64,000 bases of DNA, taken from contig NC_088303.1 of NCBI RefSeq assembly GCF_032854445.1, positions 17,367,501-17,431,500 of the forward strand, given 5' to 3'. Position 1 is the stretch's first letter, and every line of letters begins with the position of its first letter. This DNA is from Liolophura sinensis. Its lineage: Eukaryota > Mollusca > Polyplacophora > Chitonida > Chitonidae. The notes under the pieces are model-generated. The model saw only the letters and a list, made by a program, of their open reading frames with translations. It was not told where the DNA came from and searched no databases. The position numbers and the translations under genes were made by a program. This document shows positions 1 through 11,737 of the stretch, piece after piece.

Positions 1-1010
1 TTTTGAATGGGAGACACTGAGCTGATACTCTAGTTCTGTTCTACTGCCTTTCATGTTTATGTTTATTTTTTTAAAAATGATATGACAACACTTTTGAGTA
101 ATTTTAGATCAGTCACAACTTATAACCCGCATTTAACATGACTGCAATTCTGCTTAGGGAGTGTTTATGTTGGTACACGGACATTTAGTATAGAACCCTA
201 ATTGCTTGACATGAAGCCAGATTTCACCAACTATCCCAGTGTCGTTCTTGTTCTGGTTTCACTCTCTACGTTGTAGTATATTATATATAGATATTGATAG
301 CTCATTTAAAAATCTGTCATCACAAATATGAAAAAAAAAACTTTATACTTCAATACTCCTATGTAAGTCTACAAAAAAAATTCCCTTGTTAAAAACAATC
401 ACTGATTATTCAGGACTCCACAAAGATAAACATCCAATACCAGTTCTTTTAGAGAGTAATCCTTGCTTAAAACAATGTCCAGATAACTAGATCTTGTCTT
501 TAGAAATCCAGATCTGGATGGTTTGGCCGTGACATTTGTGTCACAAAGTCATCCAGTGGTCTGGACAAAGCCCACCCATAACCTCTAATCACCATTTCCG
601 TATGAATGAAATATTCAAATGCCAATCACCTGTCTTACAAATAAACAAATTTATATGGATACATTTTAAATTGAAAGGTCTTCATGCATATTGATTTGTA
701 GCAATGAAAGCAAAATGGCAGCCATTATGTTTCCCATAAACTAGTGACAGCTCCGTTGGACAACACATTTGGATAGTATCTCTTTTGTGTTTCATGGACG
801 TATTTGTTGAACGGTGAGAATTCTGGGAGGACCTATGAGGACTGGTGTGTCAGTGATTAGCACCAGCTAAGCCTAGCCGTGAACAACAGGAAGCTCACTG
901 TACACTCTGCACTAAGGCAATGAGATGTAGCGTTCCCACTTCCTCCACATCCACCCACATGAGCTCAGGGTGTCACCCCATGTTCTAGGCTTATGTTTCC
1001 TTGTTTTCAG

Positions 1011-4000
1011 GTGGGCGTAAAGGGGAACCCGAAAGGTGTGAACAATGGACTCGACTGTGACGTAATTGTAGCAGAGGTATGAGCCACAAGTTTTTCATCT
1101 TCCCTCTATTCTCACGACTCTCTCTTCTCCCTCTCTTCATCATGCGAGTATCTTGTAAGCCAGAAGTGTGGATATCTCTGCACTCATAGCTTGTATGATC
1201 TCAATGACTATCAGCAGTGGAAGATGCTGGCTTTGGAGTTTATTTCACTCCAACGACCATCATCTTTTCCACCAATGTTGTGTGCATATCTGTCTGTAAG
1301 AAAGTTTGTGTCAGTACCTTGCCAAAGGGTGATGTTTTATGCTGGGCACACCTGTTTCCACCACCCATAACACTGCTCTTTGAAGTAGTGAAATATTCTC
1401 TAGTATGGAGTTCAACCAAATCAAAATTTTAGGCAAAGAGGTTTGTACGGTCATGGCCATGTCTATGGCTGTTTTTGTCCCGGTTTTTACCAGTAAAAAG
1501 TTTTCAATAAATTTCTTTCATTCACAGATTTAAAAGCTTTCAGAAAGCACCATTTTAAGTTCCTTTATAACCTTTTAAAGATTGAGATCAAAATCTTCAG
1601 TTTTTGTCCAGATATGGCCCTGCAGCTACATAGTGACAAAGGGTGGTTGTTTTTCTCTGCCTGAGTTGAGCCTAATTAGACACCTAATCAAAAAGCATGT
1701 AGATCCTATATTGTGCAACATGTCGGGAGGTGGTAGATCCAGGGTCACTCCTTGGTCGGGTCACACCCAAGATCTTAAATAAGGAAGTTGTAACTTCCTG
1801 CCTTGGTGTTCAGCACGAAGGGGATAGTGCAACAACTGGTTGACCTGTATCAGTATAATGGCTTGGGCAGGGCGGCTTACTTGCCTTTGGTAAATCATCT
1901 CAATGAAGCAGCACTAGATAAACGAGCAGTGGGAATCCATCCTGGAACAAGGAGGCACACCCAAGATCTTAAATAAGGAAGTTGTAACTTCCTCCCTTGG
2001 CGTTCAGCATGAAGGGGATAGTGCAACAACTGGTTGACCTGTATCAGCATAATGGCTTGGGCAGGGCGGCTTACTTGCCTTTGGTAAATCATCTCAATGA
2101 AGCAGCACTAGATAAACGAGCAGTGGAAATCCATCCTGGAACAAGGAGGCACATTACATGCACTCTAAGGACTCCTCCGTCGTCATATGACTGAAAAATT
2201 GTTAAGTACCACGTTAAACCCCATGCACTCACTCACTCACTCACTTTATTGTGCGACGTGACAAGTTAATATTAATTACATTCCCCAACATTTCCAAACA
2301 TCAAAGAAACAAAACTAAGCAAACCTTGACTTAAAACATCCAATCCGTAACTTCCGTCTTGGCATCACGCTGATCAATAAGTATTGCTTAATTAAGTCAA
2401 GTAGGTTGCTCTTGCACGTACGTTGGTACCGTACGAAGCATGTTACCAGTTACGGGCTTGCGGCTAGCTCAACTGCTTTGTGCGGTCACTGACAGCATGA
2501 AGCCCGAGATGAAGGCCTGCATGCTAAGATATTTCCGACACTTACTTGCCCCTGTCGCCAGATATTCGCGCGCCAAGTGTGCCATACAAACATGGGCAAA
2601 AGAGGTAGGTTTTTTTGTGTCTTCGCTGGAGAAGACTTTTTTATTTGCCATATAAAGTGATGAAGACTAGACGTTTTTGACTGGGCATAATTGTCAAAAT
2701 TTTGATGGAAAATGAAAAATAAATAAACATATGAACGTAGAATTTTGCTGTTTATACTTCGTAGTTGCAAAATGCACATAAATCTGTCAGCGAGTATAAG
2801 TATTCCACCCTCGAGTTAAATATGTTGACCTACATATAGATTGCACGGCTTCGTGTTCATGACGTCATATAGTTTGTATACGTTTAAATTGTATGCGCTA
2901 CCAACCTATCCTCCATGCGGTTGGAACAACCATACTGTACGGTGTGACATTGCTCTTGGACAGCAGTGTTGGGTCGTGTGAACAAATGTACTGCACATAC
3001 GGTCCGATATATGCAGTCGGCGTCTCTGGCGTGCAGTACGCATTGGACAGATGGGTTACAATTGCTCATGTCTGTATACAAGTGAATGCATGAACATTTT
3101 TCAGGTAAATTTAATAGGATAAAGACGTAAATATAAATGAACAGGAGGAGACCTTTTCACGTGCTATTTGGAACTCTCTGATAAAGAAGAATGTCGCACT
3201 GACTTATCACCTTCGGAGAGAGCATCGATTATTTCTGCAGGTTTTCGAATATGCAGCTCCTTGCAGTGTTGAACTAATTGTCCAGTCACACAACTCGAAA
3301 TCATTACGTTTGGTACGGATTGGATGATTCCGCCCTGCACGTAGACTCACGTACCTATTCGTTAGTAAAATTCAAGATAGGCCTATATTTGTGTTTTCTT
3401 CACGTATTAATTTTAGGCCTATATTACGACAGAGGCAGGGATATATATTTATATAGTTACACGCACGCGATTTTCCTTGGGTGTTTAATTGAATTCGTCC
3501 CATTTGGGCAGTTCGTGTCAGTTACTCCCCGTGACTTGGAGGTATTGACCTTAGCAGGGACTTACCTAGAGTCTACTTATTTATGAACAGAAAAATTAAG
3601 ACAGTACAATACACATATATTACCAAGTGAAATACCATTACCTGTTTGACAGCATGCATAACCAAGACTGCTGTTTGAAACAACAAGAGCACAACGGGCA
3701 TACCACATACCACATTTCAGAAGGCTAACATATACAAACTAATGTAGAATACAACTATACTTTGTCGAAAACAATCATCGGATACAGTAATTATGAAAAT
3801 AATTATCCCACTGCCATTAAGCTTAAGCAAGTACAAGTTCAGATGATAGGGAAGATGTGTGGTAAGTTTCATGGAAATCAGGGCAGCAGTTTGGGAGGGG
3901 ATGCATGGACAAAATCGTGCCTACACACAGACGGGGTGACCCCCCCCCCCCCCCCCCCCCCAACACACACACACTCCCCCCTATAACACTCAAACTTCGT

Positions 4001-6214
4001 TAAGTGGGATATAACAAGCCATATAATACAGTATGTGCCAAGAAAAGATTTCTAGGTTTTATTTCTAGTACCAGGAGGGAGTTGTTCTAGTACAATACAA
4101 GTGAGCTGACGGCATTGGCTATTGGATCCAGTTTCAGAAAACTTCAGCCATAAATACTTAGGTATTGTTTGAGTAAGGTTTTTTGAGTCCATGGTATACC
4201 TCTGAAATCGTATTTCACAATTTGACTTTTTGAATCTGCCCCACATGCTCTCCGGCCATACGTGGGAATGTCTGCCTGGAACCTGCGGATTGTCGAGGGT
4301 TTCGCTTCAGGCTCTGCCCAGTTTTCTCCCACCATAATGCTGGCCTCCGTCATATAAGTGAAATATTCAGTCATTACTTATTGGCGTATAACCAATTAAA
4401 TAAACCAAATCAATTCAATAATAAATTCAATAATAAAAGAGAAACTGTGTTTTCTTCCTTTCGGTTTGCATGTAGGTGCGAGCCACAAGTCACAAACCAG
4501 ATGAAATCTACGGCATTATTGAGCGGCTTTCACCGGGCACTCGGAAGGTGGAGCTCTTTGGCAGACCACATAATGTTCAGCCAAACTGGTGAGTGGACAA
4601 GAAGTTACAACATCAATCTCTAAAGTAGAAGAGTTGCACTCAAGTCACAGTCAAGTCATGCATAGGATGGCCAGGATCTGAAGTCAGGATATACATATTC
4701 ATGTACTTTCCTGACTTCACATGCACGAGACTGGCCAAGTACTTGTCAGCCTGGTGTGTACACTGTGTCTGGGTGAGATGTTGTCTGATGTCTGACTGGA
4801 CGAGGTGCCATGTCTGGTGTTAGTATACTGTGACTGGGCGAGGTGCCATGTCTGGTATTTGTGACGGTGAGGTGTCTTGCCTTGGGTCAGTATACTGTGG
4901 TGCGTGGGAAGGTCTGTCAGCACCTTCAAAATGGTCGTGGGTTTCCCCTGGGCTCTGCCCAGTTTCCTCCCACCATAATGCTGGCCGCTGTCGTGTAAGT
5001 GAAATATTCTTGAGTATGACATAAACCACCAATCAAATAAAATAAATAAATCAGTATACTGTGACTTGGTGAGATGTCATATCTGGTTTGTGTATACTGC
5101 TTCATTTCTGACTTCTTTTGGTATGGAGTTCTTATGATGCAACACTTTTAAGATGTGGGGATTGGGACTAGCCATTTGCTAGGAGATTCTCTAAGGACGT
5201 AAAACAAGTTATGCCAGAAGCAAACAAACAAACTGGTGGGTACGCAAGTTTGTACATGTACCAGGACAGAAAGCTGAATGGGAAATTGGCACGGATTGGC
5301 TGGTGTGTGAGAAGGAAAACAAAATTGTCATTTATTGGCTAATAAGTCAGAAGGATAACATATTAGTCGCTGATTGGTTGCTCTGTGAGAAGGAAACTTA
5401 ATTTGTTACTTACTGGGTGAAAGGGAAACCAATTGGTCAGCTGTGGCTGATGTGACAAAGGATAAATAAAGTGGTTATTGATTGGCCGGTGTGTGAGAAT
5501 GAAAACCAAATTGTTACTGATTGGCTGATGTGTGAGGAGGAAACCCATATTGTTACTGACTGGCCTGTAGGTGAACGAGAGATCAGATTGTCAGCTATGG
5601 CTGATGTGACAGAAGATAAATGAAATGGTTACTGATTGGCTGGTGTGTGAGGAGAAAAACCAAGTAGACCTTTCCGAACTGTGAATCAAGAACACACGTT
5701 TAGCCAGTTATAATCAATATTGTTGCAAATAGGTCAACAATATGTGCCACACATTGGTTACAAGTGTTTCATCTTTTGGGACGTCATGACTTCACAATTG
5801 CTTTATCCCCGAAATGGACTGAAAAGTAACGTTGACATGAGAAAGGGGTGGTGGGACATCAGATGTGGTGGAGCCATCCATTATCACTGACTGTCTCCTA
5901 GGTGAAAAGGAAACGAAATTGTCACTGGTTCGTTGTTGTGCGAGATGATTAGTTGTTACTATATTGGTTGGCATTTTTAACTTTTATGATAGCATTCAGG
6001 TTTATGGGTGGATGAAATTAAAATAATCACAGTTATTCAGTGTAAAAAAAATCAATGAAATTTTAACAATATTAATAGTAGAAAAAGAATTTCTTTCAGG
6101 ATTACCCTAGGTAACCAGGTGGAAGGTGTGAAGCTACTAGACCCGGATATTGTCAAGTCCTTCAAGGAAAGGTACCCAGACGGCAACTGTATGGCTCCGC
6201 CAAAACATCGCTGA
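1011..6214 (+). CDS. METTL3: METTL3, C-terminal part (last three coding exons; 5' end outside window)
   Basis: Catalytic subunit of the nuclear METTL3-METTL14 complex, which writes N6-methyladenosine on mRNA using S-adenosylmethionine. Exons: 1011-1076, 4476-4588, 6100-6214, with stop TGA at 6212-6214. All borders are GT-AG, and the phases (0, then 2) join without a break into 97 residues. Readable landmarks in order are [61 protein letters not shown] and KERYPDG. The GRPHN and GNQ segments match the cofactor-pocket segments of animal METTL3; the DPPW catalytic motif would lie upstream of the window. The extreme C-terminus (NCMAPPKHR) differs from the vertebrate tail. Intron 1 (1077-4475) holds a SINE-B copy, a possible stray exon and a poly-C/CA tract. 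Intron 2 (4589-6099) holds degenerate minisatellites and a truncated SINE. Bases 1-1010 look like upstream intron. Confidence 0.96.
1728..2247 (+). repeat. SINE-B copy with internal 194-bp tandem duplication
   Basis: The 3' end reads ACTGAAAAATTGTTAAGTAC, followed by a CACT-repeat tail at about 2225-2247. The body segment beginning CACACCCAAGATCTTAAATA occurs twice, at 1762 and 1956, so a 194-bp block is duplicated head to tail with only a few differences. The tRNA-like head is missing. It lies in METTL3 intron 1. Confidence 0.8.
2440..2604 (+). other. Possible isolated coding exon in METTL3 intron 1
   Basis: An ATG at 2440 opens 55 codons ending exactly at a good splice donor (AAAGAG then GTAGGT, 2601-2608) in phase 0. 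The peptide is helical and basic ([27 protein letters not shown]), and local GC is higher than in the surrounding intron. I recognise no family with confidence. No strong acceptor or promoter is visible, so it could be an alternative first exon, an exon of a nested gene or chance. Confidence 0.25.
3936..3975 (+). repeat. Poly-C tract followed by CA repeat
   Basis: A run of about 20 C residues (interrupted only at its edges) is followed by a short CA microsatellite. It lies in METTL3 intron 1. Confidence 0.9.
4244..4407 (+). repeat. SINE-A, 3' half, diverged
   Basis: Starts within the body (TCTCCGGCCATACGTGGGAA) and runs through CCACCATAATGCTGGCC to GTGAAATATTC and a decayed tail. It ends about 70 bp before the acceptor of the middle METTL3 exon. 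Confidence 0.8.
4735..5105 (+). repeat. Degenerate minisatellite in METTL3 intron 2, split by a SINE
   Basis: Imperfect units of about 40-45 bp carry AGTATACTGTGACT, GGGCGAGGTGCCATGTCTGG or close variants. The array resumes after the SINE-A fragment at 4900-5050. Confidence 0.6.
4900..5050 (+). repeat. SINE-A, 5'-truncated, with possible target-site duplication
   Basis: Begins at the GTGGGAAGGTCTG body segment and ends in an AAATAAATAAA tail. TCAGTATACTGTG occurs at 4887-4899 and again at 5051-5063, consistent with a 13-bp target-site duplication. Because that string also belongs to the host minisatellite unit, recombination cannot be excluded. Confidence 0.75.
5293..5665 (+). repeat. Degenerate tandem repeat in METTL3 intron 2
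   Basis: Units of about 40-50 bp are built on GATTGGCTGGTGTGTGAG followed by GAAAACCAAATTGTTACT. A longer sub-block (GTCAGCTGTGGCTGATGTGA) occurs twice. A decayed outlier is at about 5888-5970. Confidence 0.65.
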
Positions 6215-7582
6215 ATGCCCTCTAGCTCTGTCTCTTCTGAAAACAAATCAACTACCACTGTAGGCTACCACTACACAAGGCTATGTGTCTTGAAGAGACT
6301 GTTCTGCTACCATTTCTCGGCTAATGGTAGATATAAACAACAAGCAGGTTGCAGTGTAACTAGCCAGGTGATGGCCTGAAACTGCCCTGGAGTCATGCAT
6401 TTTGATAAAAAAAAAATTGTGATTTCGACCTGCTAGTTCACCGGAAGAGTCCTCATGGCAAAGTACCACTTGAGCCAGATCAGAAATGTTGGTGCACTAT
6501 TTCCGGGACGCGATGGCGAAACATTAGTCCCAGATGTTTCCAGTATGGAATTCCTGAGAGGTGGCAATATGAGTGAATACTTCTAGCTCAGTGCCACGTT
6601 TGCAATATTCCAGCCATATTGTTGTGAGTGACACAATGAATATGTCATCGTTTGAACCACCCTGCTTATGGAGACACCGTTGTGAATGAATGAAAACATT
6701 ATTGAAGGTGATGTTAAACCGCGGGCTTAATAACAAGCAGCATAGTGGCCCATTAGTGCAATTCTAACTTCTTAACATTTTAAGTTTTGACATTTCCATA
6801 TCGGCACGACCAGAGTAGTAGAAATCTAAATTTATCTTACTGAAATGTATGCATTTATGTTATACTAGAAATTAAAATTAATTTCAGTGAGTATTAGACC
6901 ATGTTCTGAATGAATAAAACACCATAGTGAATAAATTCAATAAATACAATACAGTGTAGATTTGTGGGATAGAGTTGTATATTGCAATTGATGACTTTTG
7001 TTGCGCTGAACCATGCATTGTTGTATATAAATTAAAATAAATTCGATTTAGTATTGGCATCTCTCACTTAAGTTGTCCCAGCATATAAAACCCAATACAC
7101 CTGCCAGTGTCCAGCAAAATTTGTTGAAAAATTTGTGATGCCACAAACTTGATTATACCTTGTAAAGGTTATCCCAACTACCACAGAATGCAACACACCG
7201 CAGTGTAAAATACCGTTTTGTAAATGACCCAAAACTTCGCCCATGGCTCAGTGTCTCATTTTGCCTGATATTGAGATCTCTGTTAATATATGATAACAAA
7301 GGTCTTATGGGATATGCTCTACACGAAGGGAAGCAATTGCACCGATAGTAATATTTTACGACATAAATTGCCATGAAATTGCTCTCTGTTACGCAACGTT
7401 TTCGCCATTTGCTAAACCTGAGTAATTTGGAAGTCCAAAGGCTTGATTTAAGTTGTACCCATCTGAAATGGAGATTTTTTTTTATTTGATCAACAGTACA
7501 AAGCACGTCAAAACGTTCTTTTATCAATAGCCGACAGAATTCCTAGCTTGCTGGAAGTATTTATGATAGTACTGTACACCTG
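6215..7582. other. Convergent interval between METTL3 and the receptor gene
   Basis: The genes run towards each other here, so this is probably two 3' untranslated regions. AATAAA signals for METTL3 are at 6913-6918 and 6930-6935. The receptor gene has a minus-strand AATAAA at 7491-7496, about 90 bp past its stop. I see no further gene. Confidence 0.6.
7491..7496 (-). terminator. Candidate poly(A) signal for the receptor gene
   Basis: AATAAA on the minus strand, about 90 bp downstream of the receptor stop codon. Confidence 0.45.
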
Positions 7583-10252
7583 TTAATAAAAGCCGACCGT
7601 AGATATAATTTTGTGAATAATTTTGTTTCCTAAAACATACAAGTACGGGCTAAGACAAAATGACGTTACAGCAATGCTTTGAAAAAGGGGCATCAGTGTG
7701 TGGTACATTTCCTCAGTATGTTCACTTATCATCTGTAACATAGTTACTGGAAGCTGAGTAACTATGTTTATTGCGAACGCCATAGCAAAGCGACGTACAA
7801 CAGTTTCTCTGTAGCGGAGCGTGTTCCGACGAAAGGGTTTATGAACCGGGTTGGTGTTTGACTGCTGTACAGAAACGCTATGGCAGGGCTCAGATATTAG
7901 TGTAGTTTTGCGCCCCTGTGTTTTGTTCATGAATGGAACGGTAACTTTACGATGTGTTGATCGCCTGCTGAGAGAGGGAGCAGTGCCGTCTCTGGGTTCT
8001 ACATCAGCCACAATGCGTTTTAGGTCCGGCTTTAGAATGATTTCGTCCTGGACAAGACCGTTACGCCTGTGCAAAAAGCGTACATTTTCCGTCGATGGCC
8101 TGGTAACTCTGATCTGGACGGCAGGAGGCTGGGAAGCAACTACTCTGTTGATACCAGGTGGATTGAGGGCCCTTTCTGGTTTGGCCTCTTTAACATTGGG
8201 CTCACTTTGTACATTTTCATCAGCATGTACTTCTTTTTCCTTATCATCGTCATGTTCCGTAAAATTCGGATCAAGAAAGTCTTTGTTTTGATGGCTTCTC
8301 AACAGCTCCAACTTTTCCAGCAATGAAATGGGCGGATCAGATTTACAAATGGGAATGTCTGGAATGTCTGTAGAATCCTCCTTTTCTAGCGACGTGAAAT
8401 TTCTTTCGTTTTGGCTCGACAAGATATCAAAGAGCGGAGCCGGACTCCTGAAGGAAACACTGCTTGGACTGCACCTTGTATGCTTTAATGGAGGTAAGCA
8501 AATGCTAGACGCTTCCGAATTAGATGACGTTTTTTTACTGAAGCGGCTTAAAGGCGACCAAGTGATGGGATGTAAACAGTCACTGAACGCAAACTGGCTT
8601 TCGGTGCTCCTCACGGACCACGTCGGAGAGGCCGAATCTTGATATTGTGTCGCACTATTTCCACTAGATCGAGAACCTACGCTAACATTGTCGTCGAATG
8701 TCCTTTCATCGAGTGATAGTTCATTTTTTTGTAACTCATTGTCAGGTAGGTCCGTGTGTTTAGAAATACTCCCAGACCTTTCATTTCCCTTGTCATGGTA
8801 TTTGTCTGGGAGAATGGCGCCAGATTTTTTTGATGACAATAAAATCTCTTCATGAAGAATAGTTGGTGAATCTAGGGGGGTCATTTTATTACGTACTTCC
8901 GTAGTGTTAGCGTGTTTTCTTGGGTCTGGGTATTCGTCGTCTTTATTGCGAGATTTCAGAGTGAAGGCAAAAGGTTGTAAAAGTCTTTTCGCCAAGGAAG
9001 ACGAAAGGGAGCGTGAGACTGTTCTGTAACCTCTACTGGTTGATGTTGACGCTTGACTGACATTATCCTGGCAGGATGTGCTGGAAAACGACAGTTTAGA
9101 AATACTTTCGGTGTCCGAGCTGTTCGTATGATTCACACTGGGATGGAACTTAAGACTTAGTCTCTCGATGATTTCATCCTCCGACTCGCTGTCGTCGTCT
9201 TCATTCTCTTCTTCCTCAATGATATCAAAGTTCTGCAGCTGTGACATCATGGGAATGTTTATCAAAGATATAGACATACGTTCTTCGGTTTGCTTGGCAC
9301 TTGTGAAGCTCACGCTAGTTTTCTCTTCACATCCCGTTGATGCGCTCCACGCAGTTCGTGAGCGAGATGTGGAAAGTTCCGAGGAGACAGTAGAGCATGT
9401 GTCAAAAGATTTGAATCGTTCTTGTGTTGGCTTTTCCTCTATCCAGTTGTCTACGACAACCCTTGATGTGACCATACCACAGTCTTCTGTCTCTATCGGG
9501 CTGCTAATTACTGTGGTGCGACGTCCATTAGCAGTGACAAACTGAACAGCCAGGTTGTCACCTAAGCCCTTGGCTAGTGCCCCGATAGCGTTTACCCGGT
9601 TCATCAGACTGGTATCACTGGTAGAGGATCCTGCAATGGCGGAGTTGATGTAACGCCTCACACTTATACAGGATCCTAACATTACTGAAGCGGAAAGAAG
9701 CAACAAGCTGAGATAAATAGAGTGAAAGACGTGTGGGTGAATATGTTTATCAGTGTTGAAAGGTAAACTGTCATTGTGGTAATGGCCGTTTGCACAGTGT
9801 TCTGAAGAATCCTGAATTGTCGTCGTAACTCCAATCGTTATTCCGAAAACCCAAGAAATAGAAAGGGAAACAATCATGATGAGTAGATTGGAGCTGTTGG
9901 TACGATCACTTCGTATTATTGATTTTGCGCGCTTTATTGCAATAACAGTCACATTGATGATGAGTATCACCTGTAGACTTCGCAACACCACCGTCTGTGC
10001 CTTTGCAAGCTGGTGCGGGAATTCGGAATTCGTCAGAATGAAGAAACATTGTATACTCTGAAGTGGAATCACGAAAAACAACATAGCGGAAGCCAGTACT
10101 GCTGTGTGCACTTCAGTGACAAACCGCTTGAGTCTCCGTCGTCTCTTTATGGATTGAAAGATGCTGTATAACGACCCAGCCATTCCGAATGGGACAAATA
10201 TGATCAGGGTCGTTCCCGAGAGAACAAGCCAAAGACTAAAATTGTAGGACAT
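7583..10252 (-). CDS. Orphan class A-like GPCR with giant third intracellular loop, single exon
   Basis: A predicted plasma-membrane receptor of 889 residues in one uninterrupted frame. The ATG at 10252 is preceded two codons upstream by an in-frame TGA, so the N-terminus is only a few residues. Hydrophobic segments: TM1 about residues 5-30 (then KRRRRLKR), TM2 about 48-72, TM3 about 82-108, TM4 about 120-145 with an SWVFG tryptophan, TM5 about 172-200, TM6 about 825-848 and TM7 about 855-880. TM7 contains SPYLY in place of NPxxY. Several class A hallmarks are absent or changed: no DRY after TM3 (AIKRAKS instead), no cysteine at the top of TM3, and TQLP instead of CWxP in TM6. The third loop, about 600 residues, is Ser/Thr-rich with an acidic run (EEEENEDDD) and basic patches; the C-tail is very short. 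The ligand is unknown. A 5' exon carrying an N-terminal extension cannot be ruled out. Confidence 0.78.
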   Translation of the reverse strand: MSYNFSLWLVLSGTTLIIFVPFGMAGSLYSIFQSIKRRRRLKRFVTEVHTAVLASAMLFFVIPLQSIQCFFILTNSEFPHQLAKAQTVVLRSLQVILIINVTVIAIKRAKSIIRSDRTNSSNLLIMIVSLSISWVFGITIGVTTTIQDSSEHCANGHYHNDSLPFNTDKHIHPHVFHSIYLSLLLLSASVMLGSCISVRRYINSAIAGSSTSDTSLMNRVNAIGALAKGLGDNLAVQFVTANGRRTTVISSPIETEDCGMVTSRVVVDNWIEEKPTQERFKSFDTCSTVSSELSTSRSRTAWSASTGCEEKTSVSFTSAKQTEERMSISLINIPMMSQLQNFDIIEEEENEDDDSESEDEIIERLSLKFHPSVNHTNSSDTESISKLSFSSTSCQDNVSQASTSTSRGYRTVSRSLSSSLAKRLLQPFAFTLKSRNKDDEYPDPRKHANTTEVRNKMTPLDSPTILHEEILLSSKKSGAILPDKYHDKGNERSGSISKHTDLPDNELQKNELSLDERTFDDNVSVGSRSSGNSATQYQDSASPTWSVRSTESQFAFSDCLHPITWSPLSRFSKKTSSNSEASSICLPPLKHTRCSPSSVSFRSPAPLFDILSSQNERNFTSLEKEDSTDIPDIPICKSDPPISLLEKLELLRSHQNKDFLDPNFTEHDDDKEKEVHADENVQSEPNVKEAKPERALNPPGINRVVASQPPAVQIRVTRPSTENVRFLHRRNGLVQDEIILKPDLKRIVADVEPRDGTAPSLSRRSTHRKVTVPFMNKTQGRKTTLISEPCHSVSVQQSNTNPVHKPFRRNTLRYRETVVRRFAMAFAINIVTQLPVTMLQMISEHTEEMYHTLMPLFQSIAVTSFCLSPYLYVLGNKIIHKIISTVGFY

Positions 10253-10940
10253 TGCTCAACACACCTAGCTTCTCAAAATCTTCAAACAACGGCAGGCACT
10301 TTTGTATCAAAGTAATTCCCGGAAAACAATGTTCTGTTGTCATGAAAGCTCTCGTTTCTCGTTACAACTTGATATGGTAATGTCTGAATCCGGCTATAGC
10401 AGATTATTACCGCCCGCTGTCTCTCCTAACGTCTAACTTCAAGACACTGCAGGTGTTCCTGCGTAAAAGGAATTCACGCATCATACCTTCTGCTTCCTTT
10501 TTTCTTAGATTTTGCGACCGCTGACGCACTTCCGGTTTTTAATGTATCTGTCCACTCCCCCACATCCATGTCGTTGATGAAGTTCTCACGACTAAACATA
10601 TGGGGAACAAGAACAGCACTTTTTTCGTGGCTAAAATAAGAGAACAAAGCCCTTGACATCATATGTCATTTTCTCTCGATGTCTAAACTGCGTTTGTGTA
10701 GTCGCCAAAGCAGCAGTTCTATAGTGATGCATACACTAAGCCACGGAATGTGTTGGATAGAATGCACCTCGCCTTGCCGACAGTAAAATACTGATCATTA
10801 ATATCTCTAATGTGTAATACTGATTGGCAATCAACGTTTCACTCAAAAAATGCATATTGGGATTCTGACGTAAATAAACTGATCTAAAGTAATATAAACT
10901 TGACGCGTCGCCTTGTTTTGAATTATAGTTCAGTTAGCTT

Positions 10941-10990
10941 ATTTTTTTTGATTGGTGTTTTACGCCGTACTCAAGGATATTTCACTAAAG
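10941..10990 (-). repeat. SINE-A 3' tail fragment
   Basis: TTTGATTGGTGTTTTACGCC followed by GTACTCAAGGATATTTCACT, the reverse complement of the last 50 bp of SINE-A. Confidence 0.8.
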
Positions 10991-11737
10991 TTATGGTTCA
11001 AATTGTCAAGTATATCAATATGGCTTGAATGTGTTACATATATAAATAACACATTTCCCATTTTTCCTGTTCCTCTTGCTTTCATTAAAACCACTTACAA
11101 TGATGTACCCCAATGGTTGTAACAAAATATTTTTGATTTATTCCTTTACAGAAAATCATTTCCGCTAGTTGTTTTACATGCGATCCGTTCTTAAAGTGAA
11201 CATAAAGTCTGCCACTATATTTACGTACAAAAAGAAGATATAGGACAGAATTATCTCAGAAAAATGTGTAAAACATTCTACAGAGTTTTGAAAAGCGAGA
11301 AGATGAAGTTCAGCATTGAACATATGGCACTTACGGACAATTCATTCCGAGTAGCCATGTTGCACAAGCCCTTATGAACTTGGCCAGTCACTAGCGCCAA
11401 AAGGGTCACGTGGTAATTGTCACTGCAAAAAAACCTGTTAGCACTCGATTGTCAGTGTGGTTTGTTATAGTGGATAGACAGATATAGATGCAATAAAATG
11501 AATTTGTGACTCCTCATCATATTGCTAACTTAAAAGTATATAAAAGTTTCTTTGCTCCCATAAGATTTTTTCACTGAACGCAACTTCACTTACGTGTCAA
11601 AAGTGTTACAGACAAATTCCCTTTTGAAGACCTTCGGACAGAAATATTGACATATTAACGTTCTTATTAAGCTTTCTACAATTTTGTTGCATGTTAGGAA
11701 TCACTGCGTCGAAACAGACATTCGTATACCAACCATT

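Noticed and set aside
5363-5548. Minus-strand repetitive peptide with LTHQPISN units
   Set aside because: It is the translation of the intronic minisatellite in METTL3 intron 2.
7851-9545. Plus-strand frames of 85-146 codons opposite the receptor gene
   Set aside because: They are shadows of the long minus-strand reading frame. The peptides are low in complexity and show no family motif.
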